DNA from: Streptomyces corynorhini
GTDB lineage: Bacteria; Actinomycetota; Actinomycetes; Streptomycetales; Streptomycetaceae
NCBI RefSeq assembly: GCF_003346515.1
Contig: NZ_QQNA01000187.1
Span: forward strand, 1 to 39,606
Length of the DNA: 39,606 nucleotides
Direction: 5' to 3'
This document shows, one piece after another, positions 1-8,673 of the stretch. Every line of letters begins with the position of its first letter. Position 1 is the stretch's first letter. A program made the translations under genes and the position numbers. Below the pieces are notes generated by a model. That model saw only the letters and a program-made list of their open reading frames with translations. It was not told where the DNA came from and searched no databases.

Positions 1-231
1 GTGGGCGAGGTCGCGGGCGATGGCGAGGCCGAGGCCGGTGCCGCCTTGGTCGCGGGAGCGGGCGTCGTCGAGTCGGACGAAGCGTTCGAAGATGCGTTCG
101 GTTTCTTGGGTGGGTATGCCTGGTCCGTCGTCGTGGACGGTGAGGGTGACGTGGTCGTCGTGGGTGTGGATGGTGATCTGGATGCGGTGTGCGGCCCGGC
201 GAGTTGGTGTGTCGTGGGCCACTTGGGTCAT
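1..231 (-). pseudogene. Truncated sensor histidine kinase, ATP-binding end only (runs off window)
   Basis: Reading leftwards from ATG at 231, 77 codons encode the ATP-binding part of a two-component histidine kinase. The G1 box (DDGPGIP), the F box (ERIFERFVRLDD) and the G2 box (GGTGLGLAIA) are all present. The sensor region, membrane segments, phospho-accepting His domain and a proper N box are absent. A TAG stop lies in frame four codons upstream of the ATG, and the next 25 bases begin the nucleotidase. A Shine-Dalgarno-like GGGAGGA sits just before the ATG, so a short protein could be made, but it could not autophosphorylate. The fragment looks like a kinase gene that lost its 5' half. The 3' end is outside the window. 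The domain is clear; its status as a remnant is inferred. Confidence 0.7.
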
Positions 232-254
232 GGGTCCTCCCTAGGATCTCGTGC

Positions 255-2001
255 GTGACACATACCCGTTTACCTCGACTTCGTTCACGCGGCGCCCTGG
301 CCGCAGGCGTCCTCGCCGCCACCACGGCCCTCCTGGGATTCCAGGCGGCGCCCACCCAGGCGCGCGCCCCCGAGCGGGTCCCCGTCCAACTCCTGGCCCT
401 CAACGACCTGCACGGCAACCTCGAACCCGTGGACGGCGCGGCGGGCCGTATCACCCACCGGGGGACGGCTCTTCAGGCCGGTGGCGTGGCGCAGATGGCC
501 ACGCTGCTGGACGAGGCCCGCGCCGGGCAGACGAACACCCTGACCGTGGCGGGGGGGCGACATGATCGGCGGCAGTCCGCTGCTGTCCGCGATCTTCCAC
601 GACGAGCCGACGGTCGAGGCGTTGGAAGAACTCGGCGTCGTCGCCTCCTCCGTCGGCAACCACGAGTTCGACGAGGGCCCGCAGGAGTTGCGGCGCATCA
701 TCGAGGGCGGCTGCCACCCGCAGGACGGGTGCGCTCCTGACGCCCCGTACGCCGGGACCAAGTTCGCCTATCTCGGCGGCAACGTGACCGAGCGCGGCAG
801 CGCCACCCCGCTCCTTCGGCCGTACAAGGTCGAGACCCTGCCCACCGGGCAGAAGATCGGCTTCATCGGGGTCGTGACCAAGAACGCGCCGACCGTCATC
901 AACGCGTCCATGGTCCGGGAGCTGGAGTTCCACGACGAACTCCCGGCCATCGAGAAGTACTCGAAGGAGCTGACCAAGCAGGGCGTCAGGGCGCAGATCC
1001 TGCTGATCCACGAGGGCGAGACCGTCAACGGCACCGCGGGCGCCGACTGCGACGCGGGCGGGCCCGGCGCCAAGCTCAACGGGCGCATCAAGGAGATCTC
1101 CGAGAAGGCCCCGGCCGCCATCGGCCTGGTGGTCAGCGGTCACTCGCACGACTCGTACGAGTGCACGGTCCTGGACTCGGCCAAGAAGCGCCGCATGGTC
1201 ACCCAGGCGGACTCCTTCGGCCGGTCCTTCACCGATCTGCGCTTCGACCTGAACGCCCGGGGCGAGATCCTGCGCAGTACGGTACGGGCCCAGCACCGCG
1301 CCGTCCCCGTCACCACCACCCAGCAGCCGGCCATGTCGAAGCTCGTCGGCACCTGGCGCGGCCGGTCCGAGGAGCAGGCCAACCGGGTCGTCGGCCATAT
1401 CGCAGGTGATCTGCCGGGCCGCGGTTCCACCGACCCCGAGACCCCGCTCGGCAGCCTCATCACCGACGCCCAGGCCGCGGCGGGCCGCGGCTACGGCGCC
1501 GACTTCGCGCTGACCAATCCGGGCAGCATGCGGGCCGACATCATTTACCGGGACGGGGGCGTGGTCACGTACGCGGACGCCTACCGCGTCCAGCCCTTCG
1601 CCAACCCCCTGTGGGTGCTGCCCATCACCGGGCAGCAGCTCGTCACCGCGCTCAAGCAGCAGCTCAGCGGCGCCAACGAGGCGAGCCCGCGCTTCCTGCA
1701 ACTGTCAAAGGAACTCAGCTACTCCGTCGACATGAGCAGGAGCGGCGCCGACCGGCTGCTCGTGGACACGATCCGGCTGAAGGGGCAGCCCCTCGACCCG
1801 GCGGCCACGTACAAGGTCACGGTCAACGACTTCCTCGCCAACGGCGGCAACGACTTCGACGTCTTCGGGGAGATCGCCACCCGCGAGGGCGGCGACATCA
1901 CCGACCTCGACGCGCTCGTCACGTACCTGGAGGAGACCACCTCGGCGGGGAACCCGGCCCCGGTGCCGGCGCAGGGCCGGATCACCTTCGTCACGCCGTA
2001 A
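255..2001 (+). pseudogene. Secreted bifunctional metallophosphatase/5'-nucleotidase, frameshifted
   Basis: This family hydrolyses nucleoside monophosphates and related phosphoesters outside the cell, supplying nucleosides and phosphate. A GTG at 255 begins an Arg-rich stretch and a hydrophobic signal peptide, followed by the metal-binding LNDLHGN motif. The frame then breaks at the seven-G run at 549-555. From 562 the next frame continues as MIGGSPLLS, GNHEFDEG and GHSHDSYEC, then the C-terminal 5'-nucleotidase domain (NPGSMRADI, NGGNDFDVF), ending at 2001. Six Gs instead of seven would restore TVAGGDMIGGS, the expected second metal-binding segment, and give one protein of about 580 residues, normal for the family. 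Everything else is intact, so this is either a very recent mutation or a homopolymer sequencing error. The ribosome binding site is weak. Confidence 0.85.
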
Positions 2002-2051
2002 CACCGTCACGCACCGACACGCCTCAACACCGGCAGCACGTCGTCCGTACG

Positions 2052-2090
2052 CAGGGGCCGGGAGCCGCGACGCGCGGCTCCCGGCCCCTG
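2052..2090. terminator. Bidirectional terminator hairpin
   Basis: A perfect 18-bp GC-rich stem (2052-2069 with 2073-2090) with a 3-nt loop lies between the convergent nucleotidase and DUF1918 genes. There is no U tract, as is usual in Streptomyces. Confidence 0.8.
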
Positions 2091-2094
2091 TCGG

Positions 2095-2289
2095 CTACTC
2101 CTTGTCCCGGTGCGGCCTGAGCACGCTGTCGGGACCCGGGGACATGATCGTCTCGTGGCCCTCCGCCGTCCGCACCCGGAACGGCGGCGTCCCCTCCGGG
2201 CCCAGCACCTCGACGATCTCCACCTCCCGGTCCTGTTCGCCGACCACCCGGCCGTGCGTGACGAGACGGTCGCCCTTGTTCGCCTTCAT
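2095..2289 (-). CDS. DUF1918 domain-containing protein
   Basis: A 64-residue protein starting MKANKGDRLV and ending in RPHRDKE. The whole length is one small DUF1918 domain, a compact, charged, SH3-like beta fold widespread in actinobacteria and without an assigned function. The start at 2289 is chosen because GGAGGAG lies seven bases before the ATG; earlier in-frame starts have no such site and would run back into the neighbouring monooxygenase. It ends just beyond the terminator it shares with the nucleotidase. No membrane segment or signal peptide is visible, so it is probably cytoplasmic. The family call is firm and the role unknown. Confidence 0.85.
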   Translation of the reverse strand: MKANKGDRLVTHGRVVGEQDREVEIVEVLGPEGTPPFRVRTAEGHETIMSPGPDSVLRPHRDKE

Positions 2290-2350
2290 GTCCGGCTCCT
2301 CCATCGACTCTGATGCCAGTGACGGAGAGTGTACGGATGGAAGTGTGCTG

Positions 2351-3880
2351 TCACCTTCCGTGGTCGGTGGTGTCGGGTGAGCGGACTCCGACCGACCGCA
2401 GCCACTCCCGCAGGCCCGTCGCGTCGTCGCCCGCCCAGCCCACATAGCCGTCCGGCCGGATCAGGAAGAGGCCCTTGCCGTACGGGTCGTACGCCCCGGC
2501 CTCGCGCACCCGTACCGACTCCTCGTCCAGCGGCGGGATGTCGGCGTCCGTGGCCACCGCCAGCAGGGTGAAGTGCGGGCCGCGCAGGGCGTCGAAGATC
2601 GTGGTGCCGTCCGGGAGGGGGCCCTCGGGGGCGCGGTCGCCCGCCGTCAGGGCGCCGGCCGCGCCCGTGGACAGCGGGCCGTGCCGGTAGTTCAGTCCCA
2701 GCTGGCGGGTGGCCGCGCCCCGGCGGGCCTCGCCGCGGTGGATGCGGGTCGAGAGGCCGAGCATCTCCGCCGCGACGGGCCGCCGCTCCGCCTCGTACGA
2801 GTCGAGCAGCGCGGGAGCGGCGCCGTGCCGCAGCACCTGGCCGAGCTTCCAGCCCAGGTTGTACGCGTCCTGGATGCTCGTGTTCAGCCCCTGGCCGCCC
2901 GCGGGGGAGTGGACGTGGGCCGCGTCGCCCGCGAGGAAGATCCGGCCGTCGCGGAACCGGTCCGCGAGCGCCGCGCGCGGCCGGAAGTCCGAGGACCAGC
3001 GCACCTCGGTGACCTCGTCCGCCGTGAGGTGGGTGAGGGCCGCGAGGAGCGCCCGCACGCCCTCGGGAGTGGTGTCCGGCTCCGCTCCGTCCTTGAGCCG
3101 GGCCACCAGCTGGAAGTCCGGGGTCCCCGGCAGCGGGCACAGACTCGCGAACGAGCCGTCGTCGGCCGGGAAGATGTGCCAGTTCAGCCGGTCCAGCGCG
3201 GGGACGCGTACATCCGCTACCAGCATCGGCGCCGGGGCGACCGACTCGCCGGTCATGGCGATGCCGAGCAGCCGGCGCACCGTGCTGCGGCCCCCGTCGG
3301 CGGCCACGGCGTACCGCGCGCGGAACGCCGTGGCGCCGGAGCCCGCCGTGGCGCCCGCCGCCGCCGCGCCGGTGTCCGGGCCCGCGCCCGCGCCGGTGTC
3401 CGCGCCCGTCGTCAGCTCCGCCGTCACGCCGTCGGGGTCCTGCGCGAGGCCGCTGAGCGCCGTACCGAAGGTGACGCTCCCGCCCAGCTCCCGCAGCCGC
3501 GCGTACAGGATTTCCTGCATGCGCCACTGCGGCAGCAGCCAGGGGCCGGTGTACGGCTCGGCCACCGTCGGCTCCTGCTCGTCGAACATCCGGTGCTCGC
3601 CCTGCCGTACGCCGTCCTTCCAGATCATGCCGACCGGCGCCGGGCCGCCGTGCGCGTGGACCTCCCCGATGACGCCGAGATCGTCCAGCACCTCCTGGGT
3701 GCGCGGCTGGACGCCCTTGCCGCGCGAGCCGGGGAAGAGCCCGTCCGCCCGCTCCACCACCTGTACGGAGACCCCGCGCCGGAGCAGATCGCAGGCGAGC
3801 GCCAGACCGGTCGGGCCCGCGCCCACGATCAGGACGTCGGAGTGCTGCCGGAGCCTTTCCTTAACGTCGTTAAGTTGCAT
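2351..3880 (-). CDS. FAD-dependent aromatic-type monooxygenase (PheA/TfdB family)
   Basis: A 509-residue flavoprotein hydroxylase that would use NAD(P)H and O2 to hydroxylate an aromatic or polyketide-like substrate. The N-terminal Rossmann motif DVLIVGAGPTG (residues 15-25) binds the FAD ADP moiety. The second FAD motif GDAAHVHSP falls near residues 318-326 and is followed by GGQGLN. Length and domain order match the class A family with a C-terminal thioredoxin-like domain. An Ala/Gly/Thr-rich insertion near residues 155-185 comes from GC-rich repeats and is probably a loop. The gene is divergent from a TetR regulator, with one operator inside its own first codons, so induction by a substrate or drug is likely. 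Class A monooxygenases paired with TetR proteins often inactivate rifamycin- or tetracycline-like compounds, but the sequence does not fix the substrate. Confidence 0.9.
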   Translation of the reverse strand: MQLNDVKERLRQHSDVLIVGAGPTGLALACDLLRRGVSVQVVERADGLFPGSRGKGVQPRTQEVLDDLGVIGEVHAHGGPAPVGMIWKDGVRQGEHRMFDEQEPTVAEPYTGPWLLPQWRMQEILYARLRELGGSVTFGTALSGLAQDPDGVTAELTTGADTGAGAGPDTGAAAAGATAGSGATAFRARYAVAADGGRSTVRRLLGIAMTGESVAPAPMLVADVRVPALDRLNWHIFPADDGSFASLCPLPGTPDFQLVARLKDGAEPDTTPEGVRALLAALTHLTADEVTEVRWSSDFRPRAALADRFRDGRIFLAGDAAHVHSPAGGQGLNTSIQDAYNLGWKLGQVLRHGAAPALLDSYEAERRPVAAEMLGLSTRIHRGEARRGAATRQLGLNYRHGPLSTGAAGALTAGDRAPEGPLPDGTTIFDALRGPHFTLLAVATDADIPPLDEESVRVREAGAYDPYGKGLFLIRPDGYVGWAGDDATGLREWLRSVGVRSPDTTDHGR

Positions 3881-3910
3881 GGTTTCGAGCCTGCACTTAT
3901 CGCTGTTAAG
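3860..3910. promoter_or_regulatory. Twin TetR-type operators between monooxygenase and regulator
   Basis: Two related 15-bp palindromes occur 36 bp apart. CTTAACGTCGTTAAG at 3860-3874 is a perfect palindrome. CTTATCGCTGTTAAG at 3896-3910 keeps the outer CTTA/TAAG arms. Both are followed by TTG. The first overlaps codons 3-7 of the monooxygenase; the second lies 8 bp before the regulator's GTG. A dimeric TetR repressor bound to both would silence both genes. The repeats are seen directly and the binding is inferred. Confidence 0.75.
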
Positions 3911-3918
3911 TTGTCAAG

Positions 3919-4707
3919 GTGACCACCACACGACTGGACCGCGGGCTGGTTGCCCGCACCGCACTCGACGTACTGAACGAGGTCGGTCTCGACGGGCTGT
4001 CCCTGCGCGCCATCGCCGGCCGCCTGGACGTCAAGGCGCCCGCCCTCTACTGGCACTTCAAGGACAAGCAGGCGCTGCTCGACGAGATGGCGACCGAGAT
4101 CCTCCGGCGCGTGACGGCCGCGGCGCCCGCCCCCGACCCCGACTGGCGGGTCGGGCTCGCGCACAGCATGCGCGCGCTCCGCGCCGAGCTGCTGCGCTAC
4201 CGCGACGGCGCCAAGGTCTACAGCGGCACGCACTTCACGGACACCGCCTACGGCGCCTCCATGGACGCCTACCTGCGCACCTTCACCGACGCCGGGTTCA
4301 CCACGCGCGCCGCCGCCCGCGCCTGGTTCACCGCGTACAGCTACACCATCGGGTACGTCACCGAGGAGCAGGCGATGGGGCCCGACCCCGCCGATCACCC
4401 GGCGAACCTCCCGGTCGATCTCCCGGCTGATCCCCGGTCCGATCCCGAGGCGGCGCGCTCCAGGGCGTATGACCTCGCCGCGCGCGCCGAACGGCTCGCG
4501 GCGTATCCCCTGGCGGCGGCGGCCGGGGAGGAGCTGTTCCGGGAACACGAGGCGGGCTTCGAGGTGGGGCTCGCCGCCGTCGTCGCCGGAATCGGGCACA
4601 CGCTCGCTCCAGGTGCTCCCAGTGCTCCAGGTGCTCCCAGCGCTCCCGGTGCTCCCGGTGGTCCCGGTGTTCCTGGGTCTGGACCGGCGCGTTTGCCCGC
4701 CCGATGA
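3919..4707 (+). CDS. TetR/AcrR family transcriptional regulator (TetR_C type)
   Basis: A 262-residue repressor. The N-terminal helix-turn-helix spans about residues 12-55 (GLSLRAIAGRLDVKAPALYWHFKDK), followed by a tetracycline-repressor-like ligand/dimerisation domain to about residue 225. The start is GTG at 3919, only eight bases after the second operator, with almost no leader, so the mRNA is probably leaderless or nearly so. It is divergent from the monooxygenase and is its obvious regulator as well as its own. The last 35 or so residues are a Gly/Ala/Pro/Ser tail encoded by a 9-bp tandem repeat, not part of the TetR fold and probably disordered. The ligand is unknown; a planar drug-like molecule fits both the TetR_C domain and the flavoprotein partner. 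Confidence 0.9.
   Translation: MTTTRLDRGLVARTALDVLNEVGLDGLSLRAIAGRLDVKAPALYWHFKDKQALLDEMATEILRRVTAAAPAPDPDWRVGLAHSMRALRAELLRYRDGAKVYSGTHFTDTAYGASMDAYLRTFTDAGFTTRAAARAWFTAYSYTIGYVTEEQAMGPDPADHPANLPVDLPADPRSDPEAARSRAYDLAARAERLAAYPLAAAAGEELFREHEAGFEVGLAAVVAGIGHTLAPGAPSAPGAPSAPGAPGGPGVPGSGPARLPAR
4606..4677 (+). repeat. 9-bp tandem repeat in the tetR 3' end
   Basis: Eight imperfect copies of a 9-bp unit (GCTCCAGGT / GCTCCCGGT) encode a run of Ala-Pro-Gly/Ser triplets at the C terminus of the TetR protein. The unit drifts from Ala-Pro-Gly/Ala-Pro-Ser towards Gly-Pro-Gly and Val-Pro-Gly, resembling a short collagen-like tail. Confidence 0.85.
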
Positions 4708-4789
4708 ATCGGGTTCACTTCCAGGCCGTCTGTCTTTACTAGCGTTTTGCCTCCCGCCCACCGTTCGCGGGGCAGACGCTTGGAGAAGC

Positions 4790-6292
4790 ATGACAATGGG
4801 CCGCAAACGATGGCCGGCGCCGCTCAACGGGGACAGCCCGGCCACAGAACCCGCAGCCGGCGCACCGGAGATCCGGATCAGCCCCGCCGGACTCGACGCC
4901 TGCGTCCGCGCCTGCGCGGCACACAGCGGCAAGCTGGTCGGCAGCCTCGGCCGCCGGCGGATCGAGCTGGCCGAGAAGCTGCGCCAGCTGCTCGCCGTGC
5001 ACGCCGTCACCGAGCCGCCCGCCGCGCCCGGCCGCACCGCCACCCTGCTGCGGCGTTCCACCGGCCCCCGGTCCGCCGTCGACGGCGAGCTGCTCGACGC
5101 GCTCCTCGCGGTCGGCAACAAGGCGCTGGAGTGCGGGTACGACGACGAGTTGCGGCTCGCCCTGCTCATCAGCGACACCGTGCTGACGCACCGCAAGGGC
5201 TCCCGCGCCGGCTGGCGGCTGCGCGCCAGGACGCTGGAGGCGCTCGGCGACGAGCCCGGCACGATCGACGCGTACGACCGCTACCTCGCGCTCACCGACG
5301 ACGACGGGTTCGGCATCGCGGCGAAGAACACCGGACTGCGCGTCGGCCGCGAGCGCGTCGCGCAGCTGCTGGCGCTGCTGGAGCGCGAGACGCCCGGCGC
5401 CTCGATGTACGCGAGCGGACCCGCCACCGACGTCTGGGCCACCGGCCTCGCGCTGCACGACCTCGGCGACACCGAAGGCGCCGAACCCCGGCTGGTCGGC
5501 GCGCTGCTGGCGATGGACCGGGACTCCGGCACCGCGCTGCCCGACCTCCAGGAGGCCATCGGCCTCTACCTGGACCTGCGGATCGCGGCGAACTCCGGCG
5601 ACGCCTCGCCCCTGCGCGAACTCGCCGGACTCTACGCCGAACAGCGCAGGAACCGGATGCGCGGCCCCGTCGCCGACCCGACGTTCGGCGGCGTCGAATG
5701 GCTCTCCCTCGGCGAGTTCCGCAACCAGATCGCCGGGAAGTCGATCTGCCTGATCGCCAACTCCCAGAGCGTCGGGCGCGGTGCGCTGGGCCCGGAGATC
5801 GACGCGTACGACCTGGTGGTCCGCTTCAACTCGTACCGTATCGACGCGCCCGCCACCGGCCGCCGCACCGACATCCACGCCTCCATCCACAAGCATGGCT
5901 TCAACTGGGACCAGCGCGTCACCACCCGGCTGGTCTTCGGCGGGATCTCCGGCGACTGGAAGTACTCCCTGCGCAACCGGCTGGTGCCCGGCGCGCAGCG
6001 GTACCTGGGGGACGAGTCGCTGCGCTGGCCGCTGCGGAACATCGGCCAGATCGGCGCGTCCGTCTGGCCGTCCATCCCCACCAGCGGCTTCAACATGCTG
6101 TGGCTGCTGGACTTCCTGGACGTCAGCCCGACCCTGGACCTGATCGGCTTCGACTTCTACGAGAGCGGCGCCTACCGCCTCCAGGAGGCGATGAAGATGC
6201 CCATCACCTCCGTGCACGAGTACACCAGCGAGAAGGCGTGGGTCATGGAACGCGCCCAGAGCGCGAGCGACACGAGGATATCCCTGCGATGA
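4790..6292 (+). CDS. GT29-like sialyltransferase with N-terminal TPR-like region
   Basis: A 500-residue protein. Residues 1-310 are helical and TPR-like (for example an ALGDEPGTIDAYDRYLAL-type repeat). From about residue 318 there is a GT29 sialyltransferase domain. CLIANSQSVGRGALGPEID followed by VVRFNSY matches sialylmotif L. PTSGFNMLWLLDFL followed by LIGFDFY (from about residue 429) matches motif S. HEYTSEKAWV near the C terminus matches the His/Glu of motif VS. The predicted donor is a CMP-activated nonulosonate, which fits the neuA/neuB-like genes downstream. ATG at 4790 is chosen for GGAG just before it. The stop overlaps the next gene in ATGA, so the two are translationally coupled. 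No signal peptide is seen, so action at the inner membrane face is inferred. The sialyl versus Kdn donor is undetermined. Confidence 0.75.
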   Translation: MTMGRKRWPAPLNGDSPATEPAAGAPEIRISPAGLDACVRACAAHSGKLVGSLGRRRIELAEKLRQLLAVHAVTEPPAAPGRTATLLRRSTGPRSAVDGELLDALLAVGNKALECGYDDELRLALLISDTVLTHRKGSRAGWRLRARTLEALGDEPGTIDAYDRYLALTDDDGFGIAAKNTGLRVGRERVAQLLALLERETPGASMYASGPATDVWATGLALHDLGDTEGAEPRLVGALLAMDRDSGTALPDLQEAIGLYLDLRIAANSGDASPLRELAGLYAEQRRNRMRGPVADPTFGGVEWLSLGEFRNQIAGKSICLIANSQSVGRGALGPEIDAYDLVVRFNSYRIDAPATGRRTDIHASIHKHGFNWDQRVTTRLVFGGISGDWKYSLRNRLVPGAQRYLGDESLRWPLRNIGQIGASVWPSIPTSGFNMLWLLDFLDVSPTLDLIGFDFYESGAYRLQEAMKMPITSVHEYTSEKAWVMERAQSASDTRISLR

Positions 6293-8646
6293 CCGTAGAC
6301 AGCCTTGCCCCGGAGACCGTACGGCCGCCCGCCGGAGCCTCGGCCCACGCCCTCACCGGCAAGCGGCGTATCGCCTTCGCCAGCTTCGTCGACGAGAACT
6401 ACCTGCCCGGCTTCCTGGCGCTGCTGCGCAGCCTGGCCCTGTCCAACCCGAAGCTCTGCGAGGACTTCCTCGTCTTCCACGACGGCCTGCGGCCCGCCTC
6501 CGTGGCCCGGATCCGCGCCCTGCACCCGCGCGTCGAGCTGCGCCGTGTCGACGCGGCGCGCTACGACTCGTACGCCAAGGGCGACCAGGACAACTACCTG
6601 GTGCGCAAGGCGTACTTCATCCTCGACGTGTTCCGCGTCCGCGACTACGACACCGTGATCACCCTGGACACCGACATGGTGGTCCTCGGCGATCTGGGCG
6701 AGCTGCTGAAGCTGCGCGAGGGGCTCGCCGCCGTACCGCAGTTCTTCTACGGTCAGCACAAGCTCAACAGCGGACTCCTCGTCATCCAGCGCGACTACCT
6801 CACCGACGCGTTCTGCGCGCGGATCGACGCCACCGGCCGCTCCGGCGACTACGAGCTGGACAAGCACGACCAGGGCATCCTCAACGCGGTGCTCGACGGC
6901 GACTTCCACCAGCTCGACAGCCGCTTCAACTTCGTCAAGCGCAGGCTCTCCGGCGATCTGCCCGTTCCCGAGGACACGGCGATCCTGCACTTCACCGGAC
7001 GGCACAAGCCTTGGCTCGGCGGGGAGGCGGGCTACGGGCAGGCCGAGGAGCGCTGGCGCGCGTACGAGATGTCCGACGCCGAGTTCCACGCCGCCTACGT
7101 GGCGCGGTCCGGGAGCGCCCACCACGATCTGCTGGTCCACTACGGCACCCCGCACGTCCGGCGCACCGGCGATGTGGACACCGCGCGCCGGGTCGCGCTC
7201 GCGCACATCGGCGCGGGCGAGTTCCAGGAGGCCGTGGAGCTGCTCGGCTCGGTCCGTATCCCGGTCGACTCGGCATGGCCGCACGAGGTGTACGGGCACG
7301 CGCTGATGAGCGTCTCCCGCTACGACGAGGCCGAGGCCCGGCTGCTGCTGGCCACCGCCGCCCCCAACCGGGCGGCCACCGCGCTCTCCCGGCTCGCGCA
7401 GATCGCCTGGATCCACGGCGACGACACCACCGCGCACGCCTACGCGATGGACGGGCTCGCCGTCGACCCCACCCACCGGGGCAACCGGCTGATGCGGCTG
7501 CGCACCCAGGGCGCCTCCGGCGGCGGCGTGCCGGGGCAGCGCGAGGGGTCGCCCGAGGAGCAACTCGCCCATGTGGCCTTCTACATGCCGCAGCAGGGCA
7601 ACGCGGGTGACAAGCTGCTGCCCGAGTCCGTACGGCTGACCTTCGGCTCCGACACCGGGCCGCGCCGCTGGCACTCGGTCCACGCGCACCGGCTCTTCGA
7701 CGACGCCGCGCTGGAGCGCGTCAACGCCCGGCGCGGGCTGGTCATCGGCGGCGGCGGACTGTTCATCCCGGACACCGCGCCCAACGGCAACAGCGCCTGG
7801 CAGTGGAACGTCCCGGACGAGAACCTCAACCGGATCGACGTGCCGGTCATGGTCTACGCCGTCGGCTTCAACGCCTTCGACGGCCAGTCCTACCGGCGCG
7901 AGCGCTTCGACTCCAGCCTGCGCCAACTCGTCGAGCGCGCCTCCTTCTTCGGGCTGCGCAACCACGGCTCGATCGAGAAGGTCCGGGCGCTGCTGCCCGC
8001 CTCGCTGCACGACAAGGTGCGCTTCCAGCCCTGCCCCACCACGGTCACCCGCCAGCTGGTCGAAGGCTGGCAGGACCCGGCGGAGCGCGAGGACACCGTC
8101 CTGATCAACGCCGCGTACGACCGGGCCGGGCTGCGCTTCGGCCACGACTACGCGCACTTCCTGGCCGAGATGGCGAAGGCGGTGCGCGGGATCGGCGAGC
8201 ACGCCGAGGTGCGGTGCGTGGCGCACTCGCTGGACGACGAGAAGATCGCCTTCGACCTGCGGCGCGAGCACGGCATCTCGCTGCCGGTCATCCCGATGTA
8301 CGACTTCGAGAACGACGCGATCAGGGAGACCTACGCGCGTACGAAGCTGGTCATCGGGATGCGCGGCCACGCGGGCATGATCCCGTTCGGCTGCGGAACG
8401 CCGATCATCAGCCTGATCTCGCACCCGAAGATGGCGTACTTCCTGTCCGACATCGAGCGCCCGGAGTGGGGCGTCTCCGTGCACGAGAAGGACCTCGGCG
8501 CGATCCTGGTCGAACGCGCGGCGGGACTGCTGGCCGACCACGCCGCCTCGGTCGCCGATGTGCACGGCCGGCAGCGGGAGCTGTGGAAGATCACCCAGGC
8601 GAACGCGGCCGACCTGCGGGTGATCCTGGGCACGCCCGCCCGCTGA
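6289..8646 (+). CDS. Fusion of GT8-type glycosyltransferase and polysaccharide pyruvyltransferase
   Basis: A 785-residue two-domain protein. Residues about 25-270 form a GT8-like GT-A domain with FASFVDENYLPGFLALLRS, the metal-binding DTD at 127-129, NSGLLVI and a C-terminal HFTGRHKPW. A helical, TPR-like linker covers roughly 300-410. Residues 425-785 form a polysaccharide pyruvyltransferase domain (YMPQQGNAGDKLLPES, GGGGLFIPD near 487, MRGHAGMIPFGCGTPIISL). It would add a hexose with its N-terminal half and a ketal pyruvate from phosphoenolpyruvate with its C-terminal half, during assembly of a wall polymer. The start ATG overlaps the stop of the GT29-like gene. Pyruvyl ketals give walls a negative charge and sometimes a protein ligand. 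The acceptor sugar cannot be read from the sequence. Confidence 0.8.
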   Translation: MTVDSLAPETVRPPAGASAHALTGKRRIAFASFVDENYLPGFLALLRSLALSNPKLCEDFLVFHDGLRPASVARIRALHPRVELRRVDAARYDSYAKGDQDNYLVRKAYFILDVFRVRDYDTVITLDTDMVVLGDLGELLKLREGLAAVPQFFYGQHKLNSGLLVIQRDYLTDAFCARIDATGRSGDYELDKHDQGILNAVLDGDFHQLDSRFNFVKRRLSGDLPVPEDTAILHFTGRHKPWLGGEAGYGQAEERWRAYEMSDAEFHAAYVARSGSAHHDLLVHYGTPHVRRTGDVDTARRVALAHIGAGEFQEAVELLGSVRIPVDSAWPHEVYGHALMSVSRYDEAEARLLLATAAPNRAATALSRLAQIAWIHGDDTTAHAYAMDGLAVDPTHRGNRLMRLRTQGASGGGVPGQREGSPEEQLAHVAFYMPQQGNAGDKLLPESVRLTFGSDTGPRRWHSVHAHRLFDDAALERVNARRGLVIGGGGLFIPDTAPNGNSAWQWNVPDENLNRIDVPVMVYAVGFNAFDGQSYRRERFDSSLRQLVERASFFGLRNHGSIEKVRALLPASLHDKVRFQPCPTTVTRQLVEGWQDPAEREDTVLINAAYDRAGLRFGHDYAHFLAEMAKAVRGIGEHAEVRCVAHSLDDEKIAFDLRREHGISLPVIPMYDFENDAIRETYARTKLVIGMRGHAGMIPFGCGTPIISLISHPKMAYFLSDIERPEWGVSVHEKDLGAILVERAAGLLADHAASVADVHGRQRELWKITQANAADLRVILGTPAR

Positions 8647-8673
8647 CGCGGCGGCACGGAGCCGTACCCGGCC

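Noticed and set aside
4747..6288. In-frame upstream extension of the GT8/pyruvyltransferase gene and long minus-strand frames over the GT29 region
   Set aside because: The extension is Arg-rich nonsense in a shifted frame over the GT29-like gene. The ATGA overlap at 6289 and clear domain start fix the real boundary.
6172..8565. 797-codon minus-strand frame opposite the GT8 fusion
   Set aside because: Val/Gly/Asp-rich shadow without ribosome site or domain; the plus strand carries the recognisable enzymes.
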